Below are positions 36,870-49,100 of a stretch of 64,000 nt of DNA, piece after piece. Source of the DNA: Campylorhamphus procurvoides (taxonomy: Eukaryota; Chordata; Aves; Passeriformes; Dendrocolaptidae); NCBI GenBank assembly GCA_013396655.1, contig WBMV01007712.1, positions 1,054,001 to 1,118,000 of the forward strand. Direction: 5' to 3'. Both the position numbers and the translations under genes were made by a program. The notes beneath the pieces are model-generated. The model saw only the letters and a program-made list of their open reading frames with translations, searched no databases and was not told the DNA's origin. How positions within the stretch are numbered: the first letter of the stretch is position 1; every line of letters begins with the position of its first letter.

Positions 36870-37110
36870 CTGCAAGTAAGGAAGCATATAATTAATTAAA
36901 TTATATGAATGGCAATATTGGTGATGCTACAGCTCTGCAAATAGGGTACATTGCTGCTGACTTTATAGAGACTCAATTTCAATTACTCAGGAGGGAACTG
37001 TTTCATTCTTATAAGTCATATCTTCTAATGGTTTGCTATTTGACTTATATTATTACTTCTATTGCACTGCACATGCTAATGTAGATGTTAGCCCATCAGG
37101 TAAGACACTT
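36870..37110. promoter_or_regulatory. Possible conserved non-coding element (weak)
   Basis: Starts with ATATAATTAATTAAATTATA, a homeodomain-type and partly palindromic core. It continues in unique sequence with ATGGCAATATTGG, CAATTTCAATTACTCAGG and TTGCACTGCACATGCTAATG. The lack of repeats and the mix of motifs suggest constraint. No alignment was possible. Confidence 0.25.
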
Positions 37111-38090
37111 TCAAACACATTAGGCATCTACAAATAGTGCTATTTAGGAGACCCTTCTTTCCTGAAGACAGTAAAAAGCTTGATAGGTAAAGTCAGACTG
37201 ATCTAAAACATGCCACATCATCTCCAAACCTTTCTAAATTTAGACACTGCGCCCAGATCTCCTTGTGTTAGGACAGTGCCTTAAGGTGCTCCTCAGTAAG
37301 TCATCCTTCTTTGTAGATACATTTTATAAAAGGGTAGAAGTAGCTCGACAACTAAACTTCACTGGAAGCTTGAGTTTCTACCTTTACAATGGTTCTTATC
37401 TTGGCAAATGTGCAGGATTTGAACCCAAACCAGAGAAATTATTTTATTTTAGCTATTTTTTGCACTTCTTTTGAAAGAAAATGAGTGTAAGGTCAGCAAC
37501 CAGCATTGCTGCTTGGAACCCCAGAAATGATGAGTCACCAGGTGCAAAACAGAAGTATTCCTCCATTATTTTTTCCATAAATGTTGCTAGATGCCAAATT
37601 TATCATAGGTCATGTAGCAATGTTATTCCTACAAATACCTGTGCAACCTGACAGATTTGTTATGGGTCAGTACTGAGAGCAGGAACATCACAATGTATTA
37701 GATCCACCATGTTGTGAAAGGGTTTTCTGTAAACTCAGGGTAACTTCCAACATCCTTGCAGAAAAAAAACAGTTTTCAATAATTACAATCTCCACCTATA
37801 TTTTTTTTTTCCTCTCTCAGCTTCCACACAAACCAAGTTACCTCCCTTTCAACTAGAATCACACCAAAAGAAACATTAACAGTGATGTCTCTGAGCTCTG
37901 ATCAAGTAATTATTTAACAAAGTACAAACCGTTTACTAAATCCAAACAGCACATCTAATGATGGATGGCTAAGTAATCCAGGAGAAATCAAGGGCACTTG
38001 ATTTTCGTCAAAATTATCTGCCTTCTGCTGCAATTCCCATCCTTCCCTACAGATTTTAAGTGGTGTTAGTTTCACAGCTGCAAGACTTTA

Positions 38091-38113
38091 AAATAAATAA
38101 ATAAATATATATA
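38091..38113. repeat. (AAAT)n / AT microsatellite
   Basis: About four AAAT units passing into ATATATATAG. Short simple repeat. Confidence 0.8.
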
Positions 38114-38656
38114 GTAGACAGACAGCAATTTACTAGAAAAAGATGAGAGTTCTTTACCCAACCCCCTGTGGAAGTATGTAGGGTTCTGGATGAAAACTTC
38201 TGCAGAGAAATCTATGACCAGACACCAGGGGAAGGTTAATCCACTCTGTACAGGTTTTCCAATTTTTACTGGAGACTTTTTGTCTATTAGAAAAAATAGT
38301 CTAGCTGTCACATAAGCAGTTTTCATGAAGGCAGTCACATGAAATTGGATGTAAAAACAACCCAATGTTTTTCAACAGTCTGTCTCTATCTTTTCACATA
38401 CTTTTCTTACATTAATTTAAGATTGAAACCTTGTTCCTACAAAAATTACTGAAAATTAAAGAAAGACAAGACATTGTCCTACAGATCTTACCCTCCCTCA
38501 GGAACTGTAAGGACATCTTTAGCAAGAAGTAATGATTCAGATCAGGATAACTATTAGTTCAGTCAGAATGTCTAACAGGAAAATTCTAATCTTAGTGCAA
38601 GGATCACACAATCTCCAAGGGGAAATGCTGTTGACTTTCTTATTACCCTGTAATAA

Positions 38657-38680
38657 GATATACATATATATATATACACA
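38657..38680. repeat. Short (TA)n microsatellite
   Basis: GATATACATATATATATATACACA: about seven TA units with TACA interruptions at both ends. Confidence 0.85.
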
Positions 38681-41292
38681 TCCTGAACTACATGAGTGTT
38701 TATTTCAGTATTCACACAGGTTGAGACACGTGCAGCTTTCTACAAGTCTATGCCTTCAAGCAGCAGAGGAATAAAGAAATAAATTAATGGAATGGCTGGT
38801 AAATCAGAAGCAAATCAGTAATCTAGGTTACACTGAAAAAAAGCACCATTTCATTACATACGCTCACAACAGGTCCACAAATGAAATACAGACCTGAACA
38901 GTCAAAAAGAGGCACACTCTTATACAAACTTGAAGAAAACACCTGATTTATGAAGAAACCAAATTAATATTTCCACTGATACTACTGAAGTTGAAGACAC
39001 AGCAGGCAGCAGCCACCCTACACCCCCCAGCAGACAGGGCTGTGGACACACTGGCTGCCAACCCACAGCTACAGCCTCAGCACAAACTGAGCTCTGCCTC
39101 TCTTTCCCACCACAGCACTCATTTGGTCACTACTCTCTGACCAACCATTGATTTTTACACAGAACACATGGGGATTAAATGTTATCAAAACTTCTGTCAA
39201 ACCCTGATAGAATTAGCCAGCAGCTTTAGAAGCTTTGGGAGTATAGGACACAGAGTGTAGCCATATGTGTCTTAGCTCCTTAGGAAACCTTGCTAGGGAT
39301 ACTGTAACATTGAAGAGTTTTAGAGATAACCAATAAAATCCATTGCAGGAATACAAAAATGTCCCTCTTGAGAGCTCAAAAGGGATAGGGCAATAAACAC
39401 GGTACGTTTCACCAGGTCAAACCTGTTTCACAGTCTAACAATTCACATCATTATTTTTCCATTCAGCAAGCATTCATATGTACAGAGAGAATGCTAGAGA
39501 AGGAAAGAGAGCTCCCGCACAGCTGATAATTTGCAACACAGAAGAAAAGCCTTCCCCTTCAAAATAAATGGGTTAGTAGGGAAAAGTGGGCTCTTTCAAA
39601 CCTAGTGATGTGGCTCCTTTCACAGCGAGCTCCAACAGCTCCTCAGTGGTAGCTTCAGACCCAGATAATAATCCATGCTGGAAATGCACTGGGATCTTCC
39701 TGGGCAAGTAACTCCAGCCTGAGGCAGCATCAGGGTGGGCAGTGCAACACATCTGATGCTCTCCCTGGTACTGGCTGGGCCACAGACACAGCTACAGGGA
39801 TATTACTGCAAAAGAAAGCAGGGGAGCTACAGTCTCTTTCTGGGAGGTAGCACCTGTTACGCACATGGAGTGTCATCAGCTGAAGGGCTTGAAGGGGAAG
39901 GAAGGACTCGAAGTAGAAAGTTGATTCATTTTCTCTTAATGTCCTGTCATCTGGGTCTGAAAGGCAATGATCATTAAGTCAGGTTTTAATTATGTGGTGT
40001 GTGGTAGCATCTGGATTTATACTCCTGAATGGAAGAAACAGAAATAAACCCAGCATGTGTTAAGATTACGGTCCATGGAAAGAAGGGAGTTCATATCATC
40101 TAATTAAAATAATGAAAAAATATAAAAGTGATCCATTTAACTTCTAAAATGTTCATAAACTACCAAATCCAGAGGGTCTATGTGCAAATAACAAATAAAT
40201 TACCACCAACAGTTATTAAAGCAGAAGACAACTAGAAAGGCATCTAAAATGAGTTTTTCAGACAGCTGCTTTTTAAAAAGTTAAAGAATTCAAATATGCA
40301 ATAGACAATGAGAAGCAAAGCAATCAACACTGAAGAGGCATAAAGGACACAAATCCCTTCTTGTTATGGAAGTTTTCTATATGAATAACATATTATTCTA
40401 AAAACCTTATGAAGATAGCTTTAGCCCAATTTTGGGGTTTCCTTTAAATAATTATTTGAAGTATTATTTAGTATTTTAGTGACTTTATTTCTTGGTAACT
40501 TAATTTCCTCTTTCATTAAGTAACATTCTGATTTTTTTCTTTGATAAAAACATGTGCCTTCAAGTTCTTGAAAAAAGAATATGCACAGGATAATTAATAT
40601 ATTTCCTATTTCTTATAATCTTCCAGAGTTTTCCCCCAAACTAAAAATTATAAAACATACTCATATAACCACAGTGCTGTTTTTAACAGGAACATGGGCC
40701 AAGAATTAAAACGAAGCTTATGAGAAGAATTGCCTTAAAATGTGAAAAGCTTTACCATTTCTTCATTCTGGGTGCGTATTACATAGGTCTCACTAGAACT
40801 TTACATTAGGGCACGTAAGTATAAAAACCAGTTCAAAACCAGCTTCATAAACACTGGGAACTGTGTCTCTGGCAAAGAATGGTATCTGCATTTGTCTGTT
40901 ACCCATCATACAGCTAATAAAAGACACTATGAATTGCTCCCTATGAGGAAGGTGAAGAAAGAAAATAATATGGGAAACAAGTCAGTATTGAATATTTTGT
41001 ATTTGATGAGGGTCATGGCTTTCAACAGCAAATGTCTTGAACTCATGGCAATCAAAAAAAACAGTAATGCTGTCAAAAAGTACTTCACAAACAGCACAAA
41101 ATATCATAAAACTCAAGATAACAAATGTGAATGCCACCTGAGAAGATATCCCCAAGGCAATTTTTTTGCCTCCTGGTGCTGTTTTTGTGTCATCACTATT
41201 AAAAGATGTTACAGAAAACCTTCACGCTCCTGGTACTGCACTGTATAATTGGAATGTTGCCAAAGCAATACTTTGCTTCACCCTGGCCACAC

Positions 41293-41307
41293 AAAAAAAA
41301 AAAAAAA
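41293..41307. repeat. Poly-A run (15 A)
   Basis: An uninterrupted run of fifteen A followed by CCCC. No retroposon body was recognised to its left. It may be prone to length error in sequencing. Confidence 0.85.
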
Positions 41308-42470
41308 CCCCTAAAAGCATTTCCAGCTTCATATGGACACTGCATAAAACTAGAATAAGTCTTATAAAAATCTTCAAATACAACCGTCTTGCCATTCCTG
41401 TTATTCTGGCTTGGAGTTACATGTCAGAGTTCCTGCAAATTAGATGCATTTACTCATTATCATCTTTTCCCCTTACAGAAAATTACCTGAACTCTGCCGA
41501 AAGAATTCAGATGTTTCCTAATCAAAGATGGTCAAAAATGAAGCCAAGAACATTTAATTATGTGCCCTGACAAAGGTACGACTCTGATGCAATAAGTCAA
41601 TGCAATAACACGTACAACAAGTTAGCAATTTTAGAGAATCCTCTTGGGACTTTCTCTTTCAAAGAGAAGGACCAGTTTTTAAAATATTAAATGTGTTTCC
41701 CTTTAATTTAAAATCAAGAAAACCTTACACTTGTCAAAACACCTGATTCTTACCAAGGGAAATTCTTGAGCACAGCCAGGACTCCAGAGCGCTCACTAAG
41801 AGCTGTCTGCACCAAAATCCATCAACTAGCTAACAGAAAACACAAAACCAAAACAAAGGGAAAAGAATTTGTGTTGCAAATGTTTTGAGTTGATTCTCAA
41901 AAACAAATGAGAAAAACCCAATACACAAGTACACAAAGCAAGATTCTTTAAATGCTCCCTTAGCCTCCGTAGGAAATCAGAGAGATTCATCCTGCCATGA
42001 CTTGTGCAATTTGACTGGCACAATACAATGATTTTGCAAGTGAAAACAGCTTTCTGTTTTACAAAATGGAAAGTTGCCTCATCAAAATGAGGAGGGAGAG
42101 CTGAAGGTCAGAACAATGAGTCATCTTCCTGAGGCAGAGTCACATCGGAGAGACCTTGAAAAAGTCAAGTAGTTACTTGCAGGCATTTGAAAGAAAGGGG
42201 AAAAAAAAGAAAAATCGCATAAATGAAAATTGGCTGAAAATAAGCACCATTTGTCTGTCTGGTTTTGGAGCTATTGTGCCTTCTACAGTGTATCACTAAG
42301 ATGGGTGATTATAGCAAATTATAGTAAAAGAGAGTCTTCTGGGGAAGTTTTGAGAGAGACACTGATTGGTTAGCAAATGTAGAAAAGAGGAAGAAAATGA
42401 ATAGCAATAAAGAGAGGGAATACATAAAAAAAAATAAACTGAAATCAGACAAAGAAGCTCCTAAAAATCC

Positions 42471-42512
42471 GGGTGTTGGGTTTTTTTGGTTTTGTGTGGG
42501 GTTGGTTTTTTT
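42471..42512. repeat. G/T-only low-complexity tract
   Basis: GGGTGTTGGG followed by runs of T with GGTTTTGTGTGGGGTTGG, almost only G and T on the plus strand for about 40 bp. It is the same composition class as the A/C tracts elsewhere, in opposite orientation. Confidence 0.7.
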
Positions 42513-44956
42513 CTACATTAATACTAGGAAGTGAATGAAAGACAAAGATGAAAGAAGGATGTAAGACATCTTCTTAGTCATGACACACATTTTTTGTTTT
42601 CTAGTTACAATTAACAAAGCCAATCCTTCCCTATTCCCTGATTTGATCTCTGCAAACCACAGCGCTGAACAAAACTCCAGTTGAGTCACAGTGACTTCAG
42701 GGAGAATCCTAATGTATCCACCTGGTAGGTTTGTTGCTTTTTCAAACCATCTGTGTCTGTAACCATTGACGCCACGGAAACCTGTGAACTTCTATTGTGT
42801 TCAGAGTGCAGAGGCACCAAAGAGAGACCGAAGGATGAACAATTCTCACTAAACCAGGCCACAGCATCCAGATGGTGCAGCACATTTGGACACAATGGGC
42901 AGGGAGCTCAGCCTTGGGCCTGGCTCCTACACGGCCTTTCAGCTTCCTTTGCATGTTGTTAAGCAGCAAGACAGAATAAGGTTTGTAGATGCTCCAGCTC
43001 AGAGCCAAGAGACAAAAATCAGGTCTTACAGTGTCAACATATATGATCAATGGCAAAGCCCAGAGGCTGAGGCTCTTCCAAAGGTACTTATCAAAGGATA
43101 TGAAAGGGAAATGTTTCTCTGATTTGTGAATGTTTTTGTTGCGTTTAAAAATAGTTGCTATTTTAAAGTAGGGTGAAGAGTCAGAAATCTATTCCCAAAA
43201 TTTGTAGTGTCTTGGCTAGAATTCAATAGTATAAACATACTTTTTCTTATGACTTAAAACTTGTTTCAAGTTTTTTAAGTGATGAAAGCACAGTAAGAAG
43301 CAACTCCTCTGATAAACATTTAAATCTATGTTTCAAATAACTTGTGTTCAGAATCTCTCTGCTTTTCAAAAGTAGTTTCTCCTTAGCCATAACTGATTCC
43401 TCTTTTCAAATCATGTTCCAGTCACAGTGAATTCTATTATTTTATTCAGTTTCAAAAGAGTACGTTAAGTACAAGAGGTCATGAAACTTTTGTACCATAA
43501 ACAAGCTCGAGTCAGTTTAACAAAATAAGACAAATTACACCTAAAGAACTCTTGTCACATGTCAGAGAAGAACCATTTTCACAGCAGACTGACATCCCTC
43601 TGTAAAGGCATCACAGGAAGTGAAATCATTCACTTTCCTGCTGAACCTTCAAATGAAAACAATATGAAATTAAATAATTGTTCTTATAGTTCTAGTACTT
43701 TGGTCTCATTCAACCACAGATGTGGCATTGATAACAGTGTAACATTATTCCTGTATCCTTCCAAAACGCAGTGTCTTTCTGCATTAGTATAGCATTAAGA
43801 CCACAAATGAACTGTCTCCAGATAAGAATAAGAACTGATGAAAATTACTTGTTTTTCCACTGATGTCACATTTGTCACAGCACAAATTAATTCTGCATCA
43901 TCTGAGAACATACATGGTTACACTAGTTTGAGAAATATGTTATGAAACACTACTTGCACTTTTCAGTATTCTGGCACATGTCGTTCCTTTCAAGCTCCTC
44001 TCTTTATAACATTCCCTGATAAGCCTACTTCCCTTTTAGGTACCAATTAAGGAATATGAAGCCTGAATAACAGCCCTGTAAAGCAATGAAAAGGCAGACA
44101 GTTGATGGCAAAATGAGGGTAGAGTGTATTCTGAATGTCTGCCCAGACTACACGTTCCCAATGGGATAATAAAGCAGTTAAAAAAGAGAGCAGTGGAATG
44201 GCTACTCTATCAAATTACAGTATGTAGAAAAGGTCAAAGCAGTAGAGCACAATGATATAATTCACAGATTATACAAGACATTAAAATTCTGATATGACAT
44301 TCTTCGGGAGAAAAAAGATTGTAACAAGGACAGAAAATGGCAGGACATTAATCCATTCCTATGACAACATTTGTACTCAAAGTTGAAAACATACAAAGGC
44401 AACCTTTGTTAAGTCTTTACATGGCTTAATTTCAGATACTCCATATTGAATAGCTGTCAACAAGTGCTGATTATATATAATGGAGCTGTGTGAGGGGATG
44501 AAGTTGACTGACATGAGTTATATTTCTAAGGATATCCACAAGTTCATGGTCTCAGTCTCCTGTTCCAACACCCAAGTGCATACACCTTGTACAAGCCTCA
44601 ATAGAGACAAGTGTAAGTTTAAAGTATTTGTAGCAGACATATGAACAAGCACACCCAAATATATAAAATTATGTTAATTGAATTATTATTATTTGTATCC
44701 CTGCAGGACTTAAATTTGTTAGGACTAGGGAACCATCCTATTTACTTAAGTACAATTAAAGGAAGACTCTTCACCATATAAGTTTATGGATCTAATGTTA
44801 AACATGCCACCTACAGTGTGAAGACAGTACAAATGCAAGATCCCAACAGCTTATGAGGATCCTGATCAAAACTAGGGAGAAGTCAGGAGGAAGAGTCCCA
44901 CTGCTCAAATGGGCATCATATAAAGCCTTTGATCACTCCAATTATTCCCCTGTCAT

Positions 44957-44990
44957 TTATAGTTTTTCTATCAAGTTATAGTTTTTCTAT
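44957..44990. repeat. Short direct repeat, 19-bp period
   Basis: TTATAGTTTTTCTAT occurs at 44,957-44,971 and again, identically, at 44,976-44,990. This is a small tandem duplication with a 4-bp spacer. Confidence 0.85.
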
Positions 44991-46058
44991 TTCTGTAACT
45001 CAATAAATGAATAATACCAACTACCACCAAACAGAGGCTCACCTAAGTCATCACCATTCCACACAATTCTTGCATGTCACAACTGAAAAACATGGAACAT
45101 TTTTTGAATAAGATGCTTCATTTAAAATTTTGGAACTGAAGGAAAAAGTGAGAGTCAATAATAGATTTAGCTAAAACTAGTTTGTTTCTTAATACAGTTA
45201 AATTCTCAATATAGTTATCTAGAATATTTAAAGTACAGCTTTTCATTAACATTAAACCATGCACCCTCATCTTTGACACAGCAGTAGCATTAAAACTGGT
45301 TATAAAATTTTAACTCAGAAAGGACATAAGCTACAAAGAGACTCTTCTTTTCTGCCAGGGTGACAATCTTAATACAAATGTAGATTTTATATTCCATTAT
45401 CTTCGGTGATTAAAGGTCAGTTTGTACACTTACTGAGTGACTTGAGGTCATGCACATACCTCATGAAAACTTCCCCACAGGGCAAAAAAGTCAGGAATAG
45501 AACCATAATGACTATTGTGTTTGATGATGTAACACACCAGCTTTATCATTCCTTTCCTGTCTATAGAGCCACACAGGTGAAAAGTTAAATTTGTGTTTTG
45601 CAGCCAAATCTCACAGGCAGGATTTCTTGTCCCAGACTTTCCACTTAGCCCAAAACTGAGTGATTTGCCCTTATTTCTGTCATCCTCTTTTGTGCTTCAG
45701 AGCCAAATGAGCCTACACCAAAGCTCAAATGTTTAGGCTGGCAGCTTCAAAGATACACTTTGCTAAACACTAAACTGTGACTTGGCCTTTTAAAAAGGAT
45801 GTACTATCGTAGCATCATATAATTGCATTTTCAGGCTAAATATTTTCAGGGTTTTACCATTTTTGAACAATTAAAACCTTCTTGCTTATGTACAAGATTA
45901 GGATCCTTTATTATAAGACCATCAAACCTATTAGTTTTACTCCTCCAGTGGGCATCCCTACTTGTTAACAGTATCAGCTGCAGGGCATACTCCAGAAATT
46001 CAAGGCAGAGCACCAAAGAAATGAGTTAAAGAATAATCTAATTTAACTGTTTAAATAT

Positions 46059-46160
46059 GAAATCACAAAATCACAGGATAATTTAGATTGAAAGGGACCT
46101 GCAGAGGTCATCCAATCCAACATCCTGCACAAAGCAGGACTAGCTTCAAAGGTAGATGTT
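46059..46160 (-). mobile_element. CR1 LINE, 3' end fragment in reverse orientation
   Basis: Read on the plus strand the fragment starts ATCACAAAATCACAGGATAA, then TTTAGATTGAAAGGGACCTG, AGGTCATCCAATCCAAC, CCTGCACAAAGCAGGACTAG and CTTCAAAGGTAGAT. This is the reverse complement of a CR1 tail as I know it (terminal ATTCTGTGATT repeats, then TTCCAACC...GACC...). The element therefore ends at about 46,059 and points left. About 100 bp of the 3' untranslated region is left. No coding part remains. Inactive. Confidence 0.9.
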
Positions 46161-49100
46161 CTTGCTGGGAACCTGAATGAAATATGCATAGGGAGCACCC
46201 AGGAACTCACATCTTCAGGTGAATGTTAGGCTACTGTCTTAAGATCCTTGTTATGTTCTCTCTGGCCCTATGGATCATTCATGTTTTTTTTCAAATGGTA
46301 AGCCAACCTCAAAAGCTACTTTAGCTGGTTAAAAATGGTGGTGAGAGTCTATTTCCTATTTAGCATAACAGAGGATGAAGCTTGATTAGCAGGTCTAGAG
46401 CAATTACATTATGCATTATTAAGAATACTGATAAAGTGAACCTGTTAACAGCTCTCATCATCAGAAATCCCAGCCTAAAAGCAGATCAGCCCAGCAAATT
46501 AAAAAGCCAACAGATATGTCAAATCATACTTGTGCCTTCAGACAAAAAGCAGTAAAAACACTAGGAAAAAAAATCAGAGTTTTTACTTCAAACTAGATGA
46601 TCCCATCGATAAAATCAGAAATGAGCAAGATTCGCTGATGTATTTCCCACATCCTCCTACAAAAATAATAATGCTGGTTAAAATCTGACAATTGCAAAAC
46701 AATATCCCACAGAACATGGATTTTGCAATATATTAACAAGGGGAAAAAGATCCTTACTGACCTACTGAGACTTAATCCAACACACATTCAAATGAATGAG
46801 GAAGTTTGCAAACAGTGTTTTAAGTTTTTTATTCCTGCAGCTCCCCAGAGTCTTGTTGCTGGCCTCAAGAGATCTGAAAATTCTGCCCACTCAGACCTCT
46901 GCTTGCAGGGTTCTGACACATCAACTCTTCTCAGAGCTGAAGCATCTCTGAAACGATGGCAGGGGTGACCCAGCTTTGTATGGTCATTATTAGAAGCGCC
47001 TAACAGAGTCATAAGTGTTCTTACTGGCTAAATCTCACAGTAAGAACTACATTGTGCATGCAACCATTTTCCTGTAATTTATAATGAACAGAATCAAAGC
47101 TTCATTCGTTCATCCCTGCCACTGTTATTTACATTTTGAAGCCAGCACTATACTGGAATAAAATAACTGTCACCAGATGCACTCTTTTCTTTCTGACAAA
47201 TTAGAGCTTTGGTAGAAAAATACATAAGGTTATTTGAAGTCGAAAGAGTTATGCCATGGATAAACCACCATGGTGATATTTTACAATTTCAAGTCATTAC
47301 AATACAAGCTTTAGATCTAACACTGCAATGTTCTTTAGAGAAGTGAACTGTGCTTCCCACAAAATGGTTCAGATGGGAGTCTCTTTACTGTCTTTTTCAA
47401 TTCCATTTTAAATATTTGATATGTATGTCTTCAGAGAAAGGCCTCTCTATTTGCAGTGCCTTTGATTCAAAGATATTGTCATCTTCTTCACTTAGGAGGT
47501 ACTGAAAACATGTATTGTATTACTGGGAAATCTGTGTGCTGAAATGTGTTATATTTCCTAGCCAATATGCCAGGCAAAAAGCAGCATGAAGCATTTGGTG
47601 ACTTTTACTACTAATAGAAGAGGGAATGACCTTGTACAATAGAAGAGAAATACACTTCCAGCATTAACTAAGTCAAAGCTCCTGGGAAGCACGTGGTGGC
47701 ATCATAATTTCTTTTCTACCACTAGTATTGATGTGTGCACTGCTGCAGAAAATGGTAGAAAGACTAGAAAGGCCAGAATTTAAGAGTAAAAATACAAAAA
47801 TATGAGAACAAGCAATTACACATACACTGTAATATTTAAAATTATATCACAAAATTGTAAAGGATAACAGTACACCATTCTGTGCTAATCGTTGATTATG
47901 ATCAATTTAAGTCTTAAGAAACCATACCACAAGTATAGATTATGATATTGAATTTATGCCTCCAAAGAAATGAAATGGTGTAAGAAAGAAGGTATACATT
48001 GTAATTTTATGTTCCTTTGTTGTTTTGTAAGAGACCACAACACAAAAATGTTAGGTCTTAGATGGCAACCTGAAAATAAAAACACTCTGCAATCTTTTGT
48101 GCAGTTATACTAATCTTGCCACATACAAAGCCAGTCTAATTTTGGGTGCCTGATACAAAGCAGCATCCAAGTAATTCGTGTTTTACAAAAGCTCATGACA
48201 GTTAAGATTACATCCCTTTCTAATACAATTTAGATGGATCGGTTCCTTGCCACAGAAATCCACCCAATTCTGGGACAAAGCAGCAATTTCATAGGGCTAT
48301 TTCAATAACATGACACAGGCTTGGGGCCTGATCATATTTCATATCTGAAATAAACTGGGTCTTCTGAGGAGTAACAGGTACATGGTACTCAGTGAGCATT
48401 AGCAACCACAGCTGGATATTCTGACTTCTGTATTCCTGGTAGAGAGCGTCCTTCATGTTTAGGCCCATGAGGTGACAGAGACTAGAGGATTCAAGCTCAG
48501 ACCAGCAGGAAACGTGTCCTGTGTTCACATGGCATCTGGCGTGAGCTTCTCTGTGCAACAGATTGCACAGGAAACCAATATATAGGTACACAAATCACAA
48601 TCAGCACTGAGCCCCAGGGTTTTAAACATGCATCTCACACTGGGTATCACATTATGAATGGCAGTAAAGGATGCGAGATGGAATCGACACTGAAACAGTG
48701 GCTGATATTGTCGTGGCAACTGAGGCTGGGTGCAGGCTGAGGGACAGGCTCATGTAGCCGAACTGCAACAACTCAGGCTGCACAGACACTACGTATTGTT
48801 TGGAAATTCCCTCAGCATGAGCAGTGGGGCTATTAGACTATGCACATTACGGAAAAGCAACCGAGATAGCAGCTCCACAAGACACAAACATTAAACTGGA
48901 GATGTACAGAGACAATAATGGCATAGCAACCTTAAAAATAATATTACGAACTGTCCCTGGTAAAAATGACCTTCATGAATGAGACTAATTTCGAGTGAAA
49001 GAAAATCTAACCCACAACCTTCTGGGGAAAAACAAAAAAAGATCACCACTTTTGTCACACTGAAAATTCAGGGTGGTGTGTTTTTGGGTCTCTTTTTTGT

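Larger units (their letters stand above)
35513..46058. other. A+T-rich non-coding stretch, no gene seen
   Basis: No gene was recognised. The longest open frames (40,892-41,248 plus, 118 codons; 41,166-41,570 plus, 134 codons with a TTG first codon) overlap each other out of frame. They have no domain, and are probably chance. Small rearrangements cluster at 35,691-36,510 and simple repeats lie at 38,091-38,113, 38,657-38,680, 41,293-41,307 and 42,471-42,512. A direct repeat lies at 44,957-44,990. G+C-richer patches of unknown nature are at about 39,600-39,920 and 42,750-43,090. The latter is open on both strands. Confidence 0.65.

Noticed and set aside
41166..41570. Plus-strand open frame of 134 codons
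   Set aside because: Begins at a TTG, contains a poly-Lys stretch from the 15-A run, overlaps another open frame and shows no protein features.
42686..43122. Overlapping open frames on both strands (up to 104 codons)
   Set aside because: Openness on both strands reflects mild G+C richness. No domain or splice structure was recognised.
46723..47012. Overlapping plus and minus open frames as a possible exon
   Set aside because: No protein similarity recognised, and the two frames cannot both be real. No supporting signals.
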